DNA of 64,000 bases from Sycon ciliatum. Taxonomy: Eukaryota; Porifera; Calcarea; Leucosolenida; Sycettidae. The translations under genes were made by a program, and so were the position numbers. Below, in pieces: positions 1-11,350 of the stretch; the first letter of the stretch is position 1, and the number at the start of each line of letters is the position of its first letter. Under the pieces are notes generated by a model. That model saw only the letters and a program-made list of their open reading frames with translations, was not told where the DNA came from and did no database searches. Location of the stretch: contig NC_088654.1 in the NCBI RefSeq assembly GCF_964019385.1, positions 20,926,875 through 20,990,874 on the forward strand, written 5' to 3'.

Positions 1-243
1 TTATTAACCATGATTTGGCAAGAAATAAAACACTAAAACTGGAGTCTGGAGTGTAAGATTGCTCCTGCTACTGACATTGACAGTGACACTAAGTGACAGT
101 ACTGTGACTGCGTCAATGATCACCATAGTTACTGTTACCATGGTCACTGTTAGACTACACCGGACCTGTCACCATGGTCACAGCGTGACGCTGCCCGGCT
201 GTGTGCTTGTAATCGACAGATTTGTGTGATGTGTGAGATTTGA
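1..243. other. No gene seen; upstream flank of LINE fragment
   Basis: This stretch has several repeats of a motif like catggtcact / gttaccatggtc but no convincing reading frame. It may be older LINE sequence too decayed to read, or the insertion-site flank. Confidence 0.4.
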
Positions 244-1383
244 GTGCCAAGATTCAGAAGAGCCACAGGCAGTACTAGATCTACGTGCAGAAGTGAAGTC
301 AGCTGTGACAGTTTTCAGGGAGTCAACTTCTGGATATCAGGAAGCAGTATCTCATCTGGTGCTCTACAATGGTTTTGTAGCTATCTGACTGAGAGAAGCC
401 AACAAGTTCGAATTGCAAACTCAGTCTCCTCGTCAGTGCATTGTTCCCGTGGTGTGCCACAGGGCAGTGTACTTGGTCCCTTGCTGTTTGTTCTATACAC
501 GCGCCACTTAGATGCCATCCTGCCTGAACAAGTCATCCACCAAGAGTTTGCGGATGACATCATATTAGAGTTCTCCGACAGCGATCTCAACACTGTGTGC
601 CGACAGCTTAGTGCAGCTGCCACTTCTGTATCACGTTGGCTTGCTGAAATTGGGCTGTTGCTCAATGCGAAGAAGACGCAAGTCATGGTCATCCAGCCAC
701 GTGGACAGGGAGCTGCCATTCCTGATGTATTCTGTGGTCAGGACGCACTCAAGGTTACCCCTACTGCCAAGTACCTTGGGGTGGTCATTGATTGCGAACT
801 GTCATGGAAGCAGCATGTGGACAACATGACTAAGCGAACTGCCCAGACCATTGGTCAGCTCTGGCGTCATGGACGTGCTCTAAGTTTATCAGCCAGACGG
901 TCGTGGTTCATTAGCATGATCAGCAGCCATCTCTGCTATGCGTCTACGGCTTTCTATCCTTGCCTCACAGTGCAGTTGTTGGATCGCTTGGTCAAGATTT
1001 TCAAATCCGGAATTCGCGCCGTTTTCCAGGTGCCTTCTACCACCCCATCATCCCCTCTTCTCTGTCGACTTGATCTTCTTACTCTTACTCAGATATATCA
1101 GCAAAAAATATTATTTTTTGTTCACAGATGTCTTGGTGCTGAAATGATCAGTAGTCTTTTCAGCACTTTCTTTGATTTAGTCAATGGTCGTGCCACGCGG
1201 GGTCAGGCTTCACGTCTGCTTCGTGTCCCGTTTTTGCCGGTTCCTTCCGGTCGATCCACTGTTCAGTTCATTGGTAGTGTGTACTGGAACTGCCTGCCGC
1301 CTGATGTCCGCTCCATCACAATTCCTTCTGCATTTAAGAAAGCAATTACAAGCGATATCTTAAACTCTCTTACCCTCTCCTAA
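244..1383 (+). pseudogene. LINE reverse transcriptase, C-terminal part (5'-truncated)
   Basis: The frame encodes the C-terminal half of a non-LTR retrotransposon reverse transcriptase, which copies element RNA at a nicked target. Recognisable from about residue 75 are GVPQGSVLGPLLF (RT block B/4), then FADDIILEF, where FADD is the catalytic block with the two aspartates, then AKYLGVVID and a conserved tail containing YWNCLPPDVR, typical of jockey/CR1/I-like LINEs. The upstream fingers and the endonuclease are missing, so this is a 5'-truncated, non-autonomous copy. The visible part has no internal stop and ends with TAA at 1381-1383. The first ~25 codons of the open frame are probably not RT. 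The clade is not certain. Confidence 0.9.
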
Positions 1384-1687
1384 GATCTCAAAGACGCATA
1401 ACTGTCAACATTCCCTCAACCCTGCAACCTTTGCATCCGTTGCATTATTTTCATGAAAAATTCATCAAATACCAATTCGTTACTTGTAGTACTCCCTCAT
1501 TGATTTGTTTCCGTCTTCTCTTTGTGCCTTGTTCATGATTGTATTTTCCTCTTCCTCCTTTTCTTATATCACCACCTTCATCATTTTGCGAGAACTGTGG
1601 CAATACGCCCAGTGAGAAGGCAGATTTTGCCTGTGCTTCTGGTGAAGTAAAATAAAGCTAAACAAACAAACAAACAAACAAACAAAC
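244..1687 (+). mobile_element. 5'-truncated LINE with 3' UTR and AAAC-repeat tail
   Basis: The RT fragment is followed by a 300-base untranslated region and a tail of about six (aaac) units at 1660-1687, the usual 3' end of a LINE inserted by target-primed reverse transcription. A short motif just before the tail (gcaatacgcccagtgagaag, then gtgaagtaaaataaag) recurs near 37,570-37,640 and, more diverged, near 48,120-48,190, so a family of 3'-end fragments is scattered in the window. The 5' border is not clear and could lie upstream of 244. Confidence 0.8.
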
Positions 1688-2350
1688 AGTAGGGATGCAG
1701 GGTTGACACGTTGCAACGTACATGACTGTACATGGTAACAACATTAAGGGTGGCAGCCTGGTCGTAAAATCACTGAAAATCGAATTTGTAAATTCATATC
1801 GAGTGTTACATCAGTTGAAAGAGCACGAACAGCTGCATAATCTCTCAAAATCTTGTCTCGATCTGACCAGCCGCTCAAGAGTTATGGCCGAAAATGTGCC
1901 CTTGCAAGGAAAGATTTTTTGTTGCACGCTGTCATTTGTTGGCAGCACTGTAAATGTGAGCAGACCGTGCGCAACTACTATTTTGTCGTGTCATGGAAAG
2001 ACGCGAAAGTGTGCAGAATTTTGCTCCAACTCCAAAAAAAAGTCCAAAAAATCACGTTAAAAATTCACGTATTGGACTGCACGGCGGCGGGCAAAGCCCG
2101 CCGCCGTGCAGCTGGAGTTTTGCCAGCACCCTCGTGACGTTGCAGATAGTGTGGCTTGATTATTGTAGTTGACGTTGATTTAGTGACTTTGGCAAGTAAC
2201 TAATACTTAGTTTGAGTCGTGTCAAGAAGTCAGGTAGGATTCAGTACTAGTACTACTACTACTTCAAGTACTAGGCAGTAGTGAGGGTATCCTGGATTCG
2301 GTTTGAAGCGCTGTGGAAATGGCTTGCTGTGGAGGTCCCAGCACTGGATG
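1688..2350. other. No gene seen; contains a GC hairpin
   Basis: Short open frames here overlap and lack family features. The only clear structure is the GC-rich palindrome at 2079-2109, listed separately. Confidence 0.4.
2079..2109. repeat. Perfect GC-rich hairpin
   Basis: Two 14-base arms (gcacggcggcgggc and its exact complement) enclose an aaa loop. It sits in otherwise AT-rich DNA. There is no T-tract to suggest a bacterial terminator, and the context is eukaryotic. It may be the end of a small foldback element. Confidence 0.8.
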
Positions 2351-2396
2351 TTGTATCAAACAGGGAGTCGTAAAAATGATACCGGGAGGCGACACG
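2351..2396 (+). pseudogene. Diverged inverted copy of the exon at 4417-4514
   Basis: About 45 bases (cagggagtcgtaaaa...ggaggcgacacg) match, in the opposite orientation, the 5' part of the minus-strand exon at 4417-4514, including the AG acceptor before GGAGTCG. An extra ATG-like triplet (aaaatgatacc against aaaatacc) separates the copies. Downstream similarity fades, so this looks like a decayed duplicate or the other arm of an inverted repeat enclosing the exons at 3.4-4.5 kb. Confidence 0.55.
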
Positions 2397-3430
2397 CCAC
2401 ACATTTCACGATCCGAGGATTGCTGCACTCGACCCGCGAAATTTGAAGCGTGATTGAAACGTCGTCGTCATCTTCTTTTTCTCAATTGTTTTTGCTATGC
2501 TTCGAGGCCTATTCTGGATCTCCAGAGCGAAAGCTGGTTGTTTCTGATACGTACCACGCATTACCTTAGGTTGAGCCGTGGCTTTTAAATTTTTTTGGGA
2601 AGCTCACTGCTTTGGAGACGACGGAATGTCAAGGTAAGTTATTCACGAAATGTACTCAAATTTGAATTGAGTAAGTGCGAATGACACCCTGTTTTCGGAA
2701 TAGTTCTCCACTAAACACACCATGCCCATGGCCCCTTCATGTTGTCCAAGTTCCATTCTCGGTTTGTGTGAAGTTTCGAGATGAAGATCGATGATGCACT
2801 CACCTTTCCATGGAAGGGAAAAAAGTAGCATATCAAACAGAATCCACGCAGCATTTGATGCCACTATCCTCATTCTTCTGCATTCAAAGTGTTTCACATT
2901 ATGGTCCATGAACTACACACAATATTTGTCATTTCTTAACTGTTCATAGTTGTTCATACTTGAAGTAACTGTGTTCTGAACACAATTGACTTCAGGAAAC
3001 GTAAGGCCGAGTCGCCTGACCGACTGAGCAAACTTAGTTCTCTGCGACGAAAGTCACACTATCGGCAAATGCACTCAAAGCGAATACCCGTGAATACCCT
3101 GTATACTGCTTGATCCGCTTATCACAGAAGCATACGCACACACGCACGCACACACATACCATGCATAAGCCCGTCGCAAGAGAAGAACGCAAGTCTGCAA
3201 ATGCACTAGATGTGCACCCACAGATTTTCTCTTATAGCAACGATAGCGAACAAGATCTGAATGAGACAGATCAAGACTTGCACCAGATAACTGTGTAATC
3301 CACACAACTGGCAAAGCCATGTGAATCGACCACCAATGCACAACACACATGCACCTTTGGACCTTTGGATGCCCATTGCTCCGTGCAATGATAGCATCAG
3401 GAGTTGCAGTATTTCCTGTGGCGAGTTAGA
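2397..3430. other. No supported gene
   Basis: Several overlapping short frames on both strands carry CA-repeat shadows (around 3130-3165). I see no motif. It would be 3' flank or 3' UTR of the minus-strand gene whose exon ends near 3431. Confidence 0.35.
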
Positions 3431-3870
3431 TCATTGGGCCGACGCTGAAGTCCCTGCCACAGCCGCAAATGAACACTCTAGGCTTTGGCACAGCCGCACA
3501 CATATACACACACACACACGCATGCTCGTGCAACATTCACATGTCACTGCTTCAGTTGTTTTTAGCTGTGTCATATTGTGTCTTATACAGAGCTTCACTT
3601 TGGGAAAAGCTGTTGAGATGCTGGAGAGCACTTGTTGCCATGCTTGCGAAACGCCAGCACCATTGCATGCCTTCAGCTGGCACACTTCCTGGAATAGCAG
3701 ATTTCCAAAACCTGATGCCTTGTGTAACTGTGTCCTGATAACATGCAGGAATGACTCCATCGCCTCAGTAACACTCGCCTGTCTCATTGTCAGCAGTTCG
3801 CAAATTCCATGGATTATTTCACCTTCCATAGGCCTGTACACCATGGTGGCACTGCCACTCTTACATGGAT
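3431..3870 (-). CDS. Candidate exon, unrecognised protein
   Basis: Read on the minus strand, the exon opens after a good acceptor (gcctatgtgcag) at 3871-3872 and enters in phase 1, which matches the phase-1 exit of the exon at 4147-4265. The joined reading is D-PCKSGSATMVYRPMEGE..., a helical, mixed-charge sequence for about 110 residues to roughly 3545. After that the frame runs into a GT-repeat and becomes Cys/Val-rich until a stop at 3431, so the true 3' end is probably a donor or an earlier frame change near 3540-3560. I do not recognise the family. Confidence 0.5.
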
Positions 3871-4146
3871 CTGCACATAGGCAAAGCAAGGGTTGAGGGC
3901 GGAGGTTTACATATAATGTCAACAATTTACATACATGTACTAGGTAAACACGTAATTTTCAGGACATGAATAAAATAATATCCTGTCACAGGTTCAACAC
4001 TGTCACATGTCATAGTGAACAAACAATGCACAGTGGGCAGACTCCCATTTTTCGGGTGAGTTTGGAGCGCTTAGTATGCTACAGATTATACATTCGTGTT
4101 CACAAGGACAAGACGAGACCAAAAAATGCAGACGAGAGAATCTCAC

Positions 4147-4265
4147 CAGTAGTCCACAGCTGAACATCTCCACAACTCAGGTCACCAAGTGGATACGTGG
4201 CGTCATCTACATCTTCCACGGTGGACTCATCACTTTGGCAGGCATCTCTGTCAAGCTCCATCATC
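4147..4265 (-). CDS. Candidate exon, acidic segment
   Basis: The exon lies between an acceptor ending taaag at 4266-4267 and a strong GTGAGA donor at 4141-4146. It holds 39 whole codons, entering in phase 2 and leaving in phase 1. The reading begins MMELDRDACQSDE and ends CGDVQLWTT, an acidic and probably disordered stretch. Phases fit the exon before (4417-4514, exit 2) and after (3870, entry 1), which is the main evidence that this is coding. Confidence 0.55.
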
Positions 4266-4416
4266 CTTTACCCCGTCAAGGCACAAACTAACTTAGAATC
4301 ACCAAATCAACTGCTGACACTCGGACGATTCCTTGGGAGCAGGATTATTTTTTTGATTTTTGGGACCAAACAGCGAACGCGTCCTTTGTGCATGACCTGC
4401 GCCGCTTTGACCTCAC

Positions 4417-4514
4417 GGGGATTCTATATTTTCCCTCAGCACTCGTGCCCGAGCTGAGTCAATCATCCGACGCGGTTGTGCATCTCGTGTCGCCTCCCGG
4501 TATTTTACGACTCC
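4417..4514 (-). CDS. Candidate exon, basic helical segment
   Basis: Flanked by an acceptor (ctttgataccag) and a GTGAGG donor at 4411-4416, this exon gives 32 codons plus two bases, in phase 0 and out phase 2. The reading GVVKYREATRDAQPRRMID continues SARARVLRENIES and looks amphipathic and basic. It joins in phase to 4147-4265. An inverted, decayed copy of its 5' part lies at 2351-2396. No family was recognised. Confidence 0.5.
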
Positions 4515-5574
4515 CTGGTATCAAAGGTACGACCTCGTACAGTCGTAGCACGCCCTGAACCTAGAAAAATTGACTTGGGTCTGTGGGTGTCTGTGAGAGA
4601 ACGCCTACTCCTGCCATTGTGACTGATTCCAGGGCCACGACGAAGGGCCCTATCCCACCACCCATGGCTGCTTCTGAACGTTTTTTAGGTTTGGATCCCG
4701 CGCACGGACAGAATTGGCTAGAAAATGTGAAAAAAATTGTAAATGTATTTGTTTGGCTCGTGGGTGGCTCGCACACCGTGGCACTATGCCAGAATTTAGA
4801 GTTTCCCGGCCTGTAAAGCCTATCAGTGAGGCGCAAGAACTTTTAATCATGTCCAGAGGGCCAGCATATTGGCAGGAGTTTGTGGTGCAAATTTCACTCA
4901 AATCCATTGAGAGACACCAAAGTTACGGTAATGCCATATGAAATTTAGGACCAGGCTGCTACCCTAAGCCTAAAATCAAATTTTCACCAGTTGTAGTCTT
5001 CGGGGTGCTGAGTCGAATTGTCTTGGTCCGAGGAAGCTGAGACGCTCCCTTCCTCCTTTACTCCCAATCGAACTCGCGCACTTCCACCGAAACTGGGTGA
5101 CTGTGCCCTACTAGACGAGGATTTGTATGCAAAATGTCACTAAAAGCGACATTTCGTTCCTATAAAAGCACGGATGACCGCGATTGGCCCATATGTTGTA
5201 GTCTTTAGGACACTAAGTCGATTGGTTTTGGTCCGAAAAGGCTGCAATGCAGCGTTCGGCCCTTATTCCCAATCGAACATGGTTGAACAAGCTGCCACGT
5301 GCTCCTGCGTACACCAGTCACCTGGTCATCGCGCCAGCAGGCGACAAATTTCACACCAAGGTTCAACTCGAGTGACAGAAACTCGCTCAAACCTGCTGTA
5401 AGTTGTAGCCTGCACTGCCACTGGGCCTGCAGGCACGGTGACCAGGTGACTGGTGTACGCATGAGCGCGTGACCGCTTGTTCAGCAATGTTCGATTGGGA
5501 ATAAGGGCCGAACGCTACATCGCAGCCTTTTCGGACCAAAGCCAGTCGACTCAGCGTCCAAAAGACTACAACAT

Positions 5575-7483
5575 GGTTGTAACCACAGATGCCTCCAAGG
5601 CGCACTTGCTGGCTGACGTGTTCTCCAACCAATACTCCAACACCCACACCCAGCAACTAACTATTTCGTACCCCCCCCCCCCCCTCCTACACCAACATCC
5701 CCCTTCGATATCTCAGTTATCTCTGCCTACGACGTCTTTGATACTCTCAAGAGATTGCCTGTCCATAAAGCTGCCGGTGGCGACATCCCGAACTGCATTC
5801 TGAAGGAGACTGCTGGTGTCATTGCCCACTCCCTCTGCAAAGTCTTTAATTTAAGTATACCACAAAGCCGCCTGCCACCATCGTGGAAAACGGCGCAAGT
5901 TGTACCAATATATAAGCAGAGAGGTTCCACGGCTGAACCAATCAATGAACCAATTGTCGCACGCCGGCATAGCAGGTTCCTTAGGAATGAAGATGTAATG
6001 GTTTCGGATCAGTTCGGATTTGTACACGGTCGGAGCACAGTTGACCAACTGATACATCTAACGGCTAGCGCCGCCAAGAGCATGGACAGCAGCCAGGAGT
6101 ATGATGTGGTCTTCCTGGATTTTGCCAAGGCATTTGATCGCGCATTCTACCCTTCTTGCCCTTCTACAACCACTGTGCAACCCAACCGCTACTACTTGGT
6201 TTGCAGGTTACCTTGACGCTCGCCAGTTACAGGTCAACGTTGGCAAAGACCTCCCCCCCCCCCCCCTCGCCCCTATCTCGGCGGGAGTTCCTCAAGGATC
6301 CCACCTTGGCCCCATCCTATTTCTCCTGTACATTAATACCCTCCCGACATCAATCCCTGATGGCAACAGGACGGACACATACCTCTATGCTGATGACACC
6401 GCTCTGGGGTTATCCCGACCGCCAGCAGCAGCACGTCAACAGTTCCAGTCAGCAGTGAACATGGTGATGGACTGGGCTGGTACATTTGGTGGCAGGCATA
6501 ATGCCGCTAAATCCGTGCGTGTTGTATTCGGCAAACTTGACCCGGCCCAGACTCCTGCCCCAGCACTGCGTGTGGATGCTGCAGACCTTTGTCCCTCGAC
6601 TACCCACTGTCATCTAGGAATCACCTGGGTCCCCGCCTGTCCTTCCAGACCTACATCAATAGCGTCACCTCCAAATTTCGTCGTCGCGTTGATCTGCTAT
6701 CCTTCATGTCACCCAAGCTGACCCCTGCTCTCATTTCCCGCCTCTACAAAGGATACGTCCGTCCCTCCATCGAGTATGCTACACCTCTGTGGAACAACAA
6801 ACTGACCGCAGGGAATATTGACACTTTGGAACGATTGCAAGCACGCGTGGCCAGGCAGTATTTACATCGTCGGAAAGTGCCCATTCCTCATGGCACGTCG
6901 AACGTGTTTGAAGGTGCTGAATGGGAAAGTCTTGCGTGGCGGCGACACATACATTGCCTCACACTGTTTTACCATTTCACTCGCCAATGCCCAGAAACCC
7001 TCAAATCCGTTGCAGAACCCCTCAATGATTTCAGCGTAGCTCTATCCAAGAGTGCACGACGTCCTCACTTTTACCTCCTTCTCACTCACACTGGTCCCTG
7101 TTTCCGCTCCACTCTACTACAATCCATGATCACCACGTGGAACTCCCTGCCTGCCGAGATTAGGATATCTGAAACCCGTGGTGTATTTAGCCGGTATTAA
7201 GTCCCATTTCCACAGGTATAGATTCCATCCTCGAGGTTTTTTCACTTCCTGATCACCCCCTTCTTTACCAGCACCCTTTTCGCTTCCTTCTACTCAGACG
7301 TCTTTTAAATTAACCTCTTCACATTAATCTTTTTTATCTTAATATTTTCTTCCTTTTAAAAATTGCACCCTATTGTACACGTATTGTACACGTATATTTA
7401 TTCTCGGAGACCCCCCTGATTTAGGCTTCGGCCTTTGGGGAATCCCGCAAAAATAATAATAATAAATAAATATAAATAAAACA
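5575..7483 (+). mobile_element. LINE fragment inserted into the foldback element
   Basis: The LINE begins directly inside the right foldback arm after tacaacat and ends with an A-rich tail of aat/aaat repeats before acatatgag, where the arm resumes. The shared acat at both junctions is a likely short target duplication. It is 5'-truncated and lacks the endonuclease. The nesting shows that it is younger than the foldback element. Confidence 0.8.
5580..7200 (+). pseudogene. LINE reverse transcriptase with frameshifts
   Basis: At least three frames must be joined to follow one RT. About 5580-5700 gives the linker (DASKAHLLADVFSNQYS). 5755-6150 gives KAAGGDIPNCILK and the catalytic-block sequence [13 protein letters not shown]. 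6150-6600 gives [17 protein letters not shown] and then the YADD box ([10 protein letters not shown]). 6600-7200 gives YKGYVRPSIEYATPLWN and the tail WNSLPAEIR. Poly-C runs at 5671-5682 and 6252-6266 coincide with frame changes. The RT is of the jockey/CR1 type, different from the copy at 244, and cannot be functional as it stands. Confidence 0.88.
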
Positions 7484-7712
7484 TATGAGCCAATCGGGGT
7501 CATCCGTGCTTTTATAAGAACGAAATGGTGCTTTTAGTGACATTTTGCATACAAATTCCCATCTAGTAGGGCGCAGTCACCCAGTTTCGGTGGAAGTGCG
7601 CGAGTTCGATTGGGAATAAAGGAGGAGGGGAGCGTCTCAGCTTCCTCGGACCAAGACCATTCGACTCAGCACCCCGAACACTACAACTGGTGAAAATTTG
7701 ATTTTAGGCTTA

Positions 7713-9182
7713 ATTAACCTCCCCTCTAGTTAATCAGCTTGAATGACAAGTGCTACAGCATGGCCAGCCGGGAGTCATGACGACGCTGACTTTAGATCCA
7801 CGAAAACTATGCTACGGCAGTGCAGCCAGGCTGTGTGGTCCGGGATGAAGACGGAGGTGGCAAGAAATCCATTGTCAACTAGGATGCCCTGTCACATTAG
7901 TGCAGCGTACGCATACTACAGAATTATAGTGCTGGTGATCTTCAACAGGACTGTCTGGTCTGGAAAGTCTCACCAAGAACACAGCCATAGTACCTCCTGA
8001 GATATCCTCCGTTCTATGACCCTATCGTGGGTTCCATTCACCATAACACCCAACCGCCCGCTTGCAAGCATGCACGCCCGCCCTCAGACCTCAGACACTC
8101 GCCCACAATTGTAGTCTGCATGGTCGCTATATCGCATGTGCTTGGACAAAAGTCGCTTGCATTGCCCCAGCAATTCTTGGATACTGTAGCAATAGTTTTC
8201 AAAACACTATACATTTTGTTGGCCTGAGCTCAACGTAATAATTACTATATATGGATATGATTGACAAGTACTTGTATTTTCAAAAAAACAAGTGGACAAA
8301 ATATGGTAAGGAAGGAACACTGATTGGTTAAACCATACAGGCCAAAATAGTAAATAATTATTTTAATATGGACAGTCACGCACGGTGTCGATGGATATAT
8401 TGAAAGTCATTGGACATCTCATTCCGTTGAACATCAGAACAAGCCTTGGTTTCAGACATATTCCCGGTAAACGACAAAGATTTTAAATCCAACGGCATCA
8501 TTAGGCAAAGTGAAAAGACACTGTTGCTCACGAGACAAGGTGCATTCAGGGCTCAAACAAGAATGCCCGATGACATCATCATGACCTAATCATTTCTTTA
8601 CTTTCACAGAGCATATTATTATGTCGATTCATGACACTGCGCTCGTACGGACCTTGCCAAAGATACAATTCCTTACAACAACCGCTGGCAGTGCGAAAAC
8701 ATATCGGAATCCATCGGTCAAGACGTGTTGTGTGTGTAACCATTCCTGGCATTGCTCAATGGCTGCACAAGCTAGAATGTTGACTATCCGCCAACTGTGT
8801 CAGAACCAGCACCTGGACAGGGAAGAAACAGTTTTCACGGTTAGCGTTATACACAGTTAGACCAGTGATGTTAACGAACATTTAATTCCAACGAGAATTG
8901 AAACTGAAAGAATCGTTATTTTGAAATCGTTATTATGCAAAACGATATGTGCATGTACAACCATTTGTCGGTTTCGAGACAGAATTCGTTAGAATTTCAC
9001 CTCGCTAACCCACAAATAATCCGGAGATCGTTAATTTTAATTGACGTTAAAATATCTGATCTTACAGTAGTAAGTTAGACCGAGCTCTTCGCAGCTGTAG
9101 GAACACCACCACCACCCTCTCCGGATCCACCATAGCCCGAATTGCTTTTCGGTCAGCCCTCAAATAAATAATTATAATTATA
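7713..9182. other. No supported gene
   Basis: This is AT-rich intergenic or intronic DNA with short overlapping frames only. The part from 8870 to 9060 has several aacgatt/atcgtta motifs resembling the 223-bp MITE that follows and may be a diverged relative. Confidence 0.35.
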
Positions 9183-9405
9183 CTCTAAAAGCCATATTAT
9201 AATTATAATGAAGTGCTAATTCTAACGAGTTAACGAGTAGAAATCTGTCGTTGAAATAGAAATCGTTAAAACAGAAATGGATACATATTATACCGTCCTA
9301 TTGAGCGTTGAGAATACGTGAGAATCGTTACCTTCGGTACACGTAAACCAATCGATTTTAGGAAATCGTTATATCTGCGCCTCGTCAGAATAATGGCTTT
9401 TACAG
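9183..9405 (-). mobile_element. 223-bp MITE, copy 1
   Basis: The ends CTCTAAAAGCCAT and ATGGCTTTTACAG form terminal inverted repeats, flanked by TA on the left and TG (a likely mutated TA) on the right. The interior carries repeated aacgatt motifs. An inverted copy of exactly the same length lies at 43,144-43,366. The TA target and the absence of coding suggest a Tc1/mariner-type non-autonomous element. Confidence 0.8.
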
Positions 9406-9450
9406 TGCCTACGCCTTGTTAAGGTGCAGAGCAGCTTCTAAAGCAGTGAG

Positions 9451-10004
9451 GCATGAGTAGATCAGACTGACAAGTGGGGAGTGAGTAGATCAGACTAACA
9501 AGTGGGGAGTGAGTAGATCAGACTGACAAGTGGGGAGTGAGTAGATCAGACTGACAAGTGGGGAGTGAGTAGATCAGACTGACAAGTGGAGAGTGAGTAG
9601 ATCAGACTAACAAGTGGAGAGTGAGTAGATCAGACTGACAAGTGGGGAGTGAGTAGATCAGACTAACAAGTGGGGAGTGAGTAGATCAGACTGACAAGTG
9701 GGGAGTGAGTAGATCAGACTGACAAGTGGGGAGTGAGTAGATCAGACTAACAAGTGGGGAGTGAGTAGATCAGACTAACAAGTGGAGAGTGAGTAGATCA
9801 GACTGACAAGTGGGGAGTGAGTAGATCAGACTGACAAGTGGGGAGTGAGTAGATCAGACTGACAAGCGGGGAGTGAGTAGATCAGACTAACAAGTGGGGA
9901 GTGAGTAGATCAGACTGACAAGTGGGGAGTGAGTAGATCAGACTGACAAGTGGGGTGTGAGTAAATCAGAATTACAAGTGGGGTGTGAGTAGATCAGACT
10001 CACC
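9451..10004. repeat. 28-bp minisatellite, about 20 copies
   Basis: The unit gtgagtagatcagact + gacaagtgggga repeats head to tail with few substitutions, mostly gac/aac and ggga/gaga. The last two units are more diverged (ggtgtgagta). The array ends 90 bp before the exon at 10,094-10,161, within the presumed intron. Confidence 0.95.
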
Positions 10005-10093
10005 ACCAAGTGGTCAAAAACCAAATAATCCCCTTCGCTGCATCCATGTTTCCAACAGGAAACAAAGAAGATGAGAAAAGTAAAGTCAGTCAC

Positions 10094-10161
10094 CGTCTCT
10101 GTTCTCGAGAGAACTCGGTCCAGCCACTAACACTCCAAAAATCCAGCGCAACTGCAGCACC
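10094..10161 (-). CDS. Candidate 68-bp exon
   Basis: A very strong polypyrimidine acceptor (cccctccccacag) precedes the exon, and GTGACT at 10,088-10,093 serves as donor. It has 22 codons plus two bases, in phase 0 and out phase 2, reading GAAVALDFWSVSGWTEFSRE. It accepts the phase-0 exit of the exon at 12,689-12,777. Its phase-2 exit does not fit the phase-0 entry at 4514, so another exon must lie between. A 34-base candidate at about 4778-4811 (in phase 2, out phase 0) would fit but has a weak donor. Confidence 0.5.
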
Positions 10162-10699
10162 CTGTGGGGAGGGGGTGGGGGTGAGGGCATAAGTCTCACA
10201 ACCACTGGCACAAGTGCCAAGAAACCCCATTAGCCGCATCAGGGCACCTAATAACGAAAAAGAGGATGGCTTGCCAAACATATCATAACCAATCCCCACC
10301 TTTTAAATTTTTTTGGGGGAATGAGACCCAGTCCACAACCTCGCTTTGCTGACCTTGCTACGTGCTCTTTTTCTTGTGTTCAAGAGCGACGTTTCACTTG
10401 CGCTCAGTTAATTGAATGCCGGTTACAAAGTTGCAGGCAAATTGTTTTTAATGTCGATTCAGCTTGTCTTATTGTTTGCGGTTATTGGATTGTTGTCTCC
10501 TCGCCATACCTTTAAATACTTGAAATTGGCATACACACAGCCACAAATACTCTATCTGCGCAAATTATTCTGAACCACACACTGAAGGCACGGTTCCATT
10601 TTCGTAATGCCGCCCTTATCGAAAAAAGTTTTCATGTCAATTAAACTTGTCCTATTGATTGCGGTTATAAAGTTTACCCTTTGAGAGCCGATTGGGAAT

Positions 10700-11215
10700 T
10701 TCAAAATTCTGGGTATTTTCATTTTCTTTCGAACTTAACTTCAGTTCCACTCACTCAATCTTCACAATTTTGAGCTTTCTGGAAAGGTCTCCACGAAAGA
10801 GACTGAGATCTCACATGATGACCAGGGCACCATATGTCCAGCGCTGGAGAGCAGCGAAATAGCGACAGCTGCTTGAAATCCATGCAATTTCGTCCTGCTC
10901 CAGCCATTCATTTTTCTCGATCGCAGAGTTTCGATTTTTCACTATGTACTTTTGGCAATACTACCAATGAAACCCACGCAAATTTGAGTAACTCAACGTG
11001 AGGAAAAGTCTCGAAAATTCCCAAACTTTTGCGTGCACTCCATGCTTTTCCAGTTGCCGCGATCGCGACTGAACTTACGAGTGATTTATCTCAGAGGAAT
11101 CGTGGATTGCAGCGCTTCGCGGATGGGGTCTACGGCACACTGAAAGTTTTCTCTTCGACCTAGATATTTGCATCGTTGAATGTTGAGCTAGTTTTGACCG
11201 AGTTACGGCCTGTTA
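10700..11215. repeat. Interspersed repeat, copy 1
   Basis: This stretch is similar over about 500 bp to 25,486-26,240 in the same orientation; shared blocks include acttcagttc(c/t)actcactcaatcttca and gatcgcagagtttcgattt. No coding or terminal repeats are obvious. The second copy carries a (TAG)n expansion inside it. Confidence 0.65.
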
Positions 11216-11350
11216 AAGTCTCACAGTCGAGTGTGTAATGGGGCGGCTCTCACATAGATAACGTTCATGGCAGATTAAGTAAATTTCTCAAAATGCGAAG
11301 ACTCGACTGTATCCTTCCACTATATCCACACATCTTCACGACACTCTTCA

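Larger units (their letters stand above)
4965..7712. mobile_element. Foldback DNA element interrupted by a LINE
   Basis: The ends are inverted copies starting taagcctaaaatcaaatttt. The left arm runs from 4965 to about 5340. The right arm is in two pieces: 5428-5575 pairs with about 5190-5335, and 7484-7712 pairs with 4965-5190. Removing 5576-7483 restores one continuous right arm of about 375 bp and an element of roughly 840 bp with a 90-bp central loop. No transposase is seen, so it is a non-autonomous foldback or MITE-like element. Confidence 0.8.

Noticed and set aside
381..719. Minus-strand 112-codon open frame opposite the first LINE RT
   Set aside because: It is the antisense shadow of the RT frame, with no motif of its own.
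4561..4836. Minus-strand 91-codon frame upstream of the exon at 4417-4514
   Set aside because: Only a possible 34-bp exon at its start has an acceptor; the rest looks intronic. Kept as a note in the exon at 10,094.
9451..10004. CRISPR-like regular repeats
   Set aside because: The units are head to tail with no variable spacers and the genome is eukaryotic. The same holds for the 22-, 28-, 41-, 42- and 51-bp arrays.
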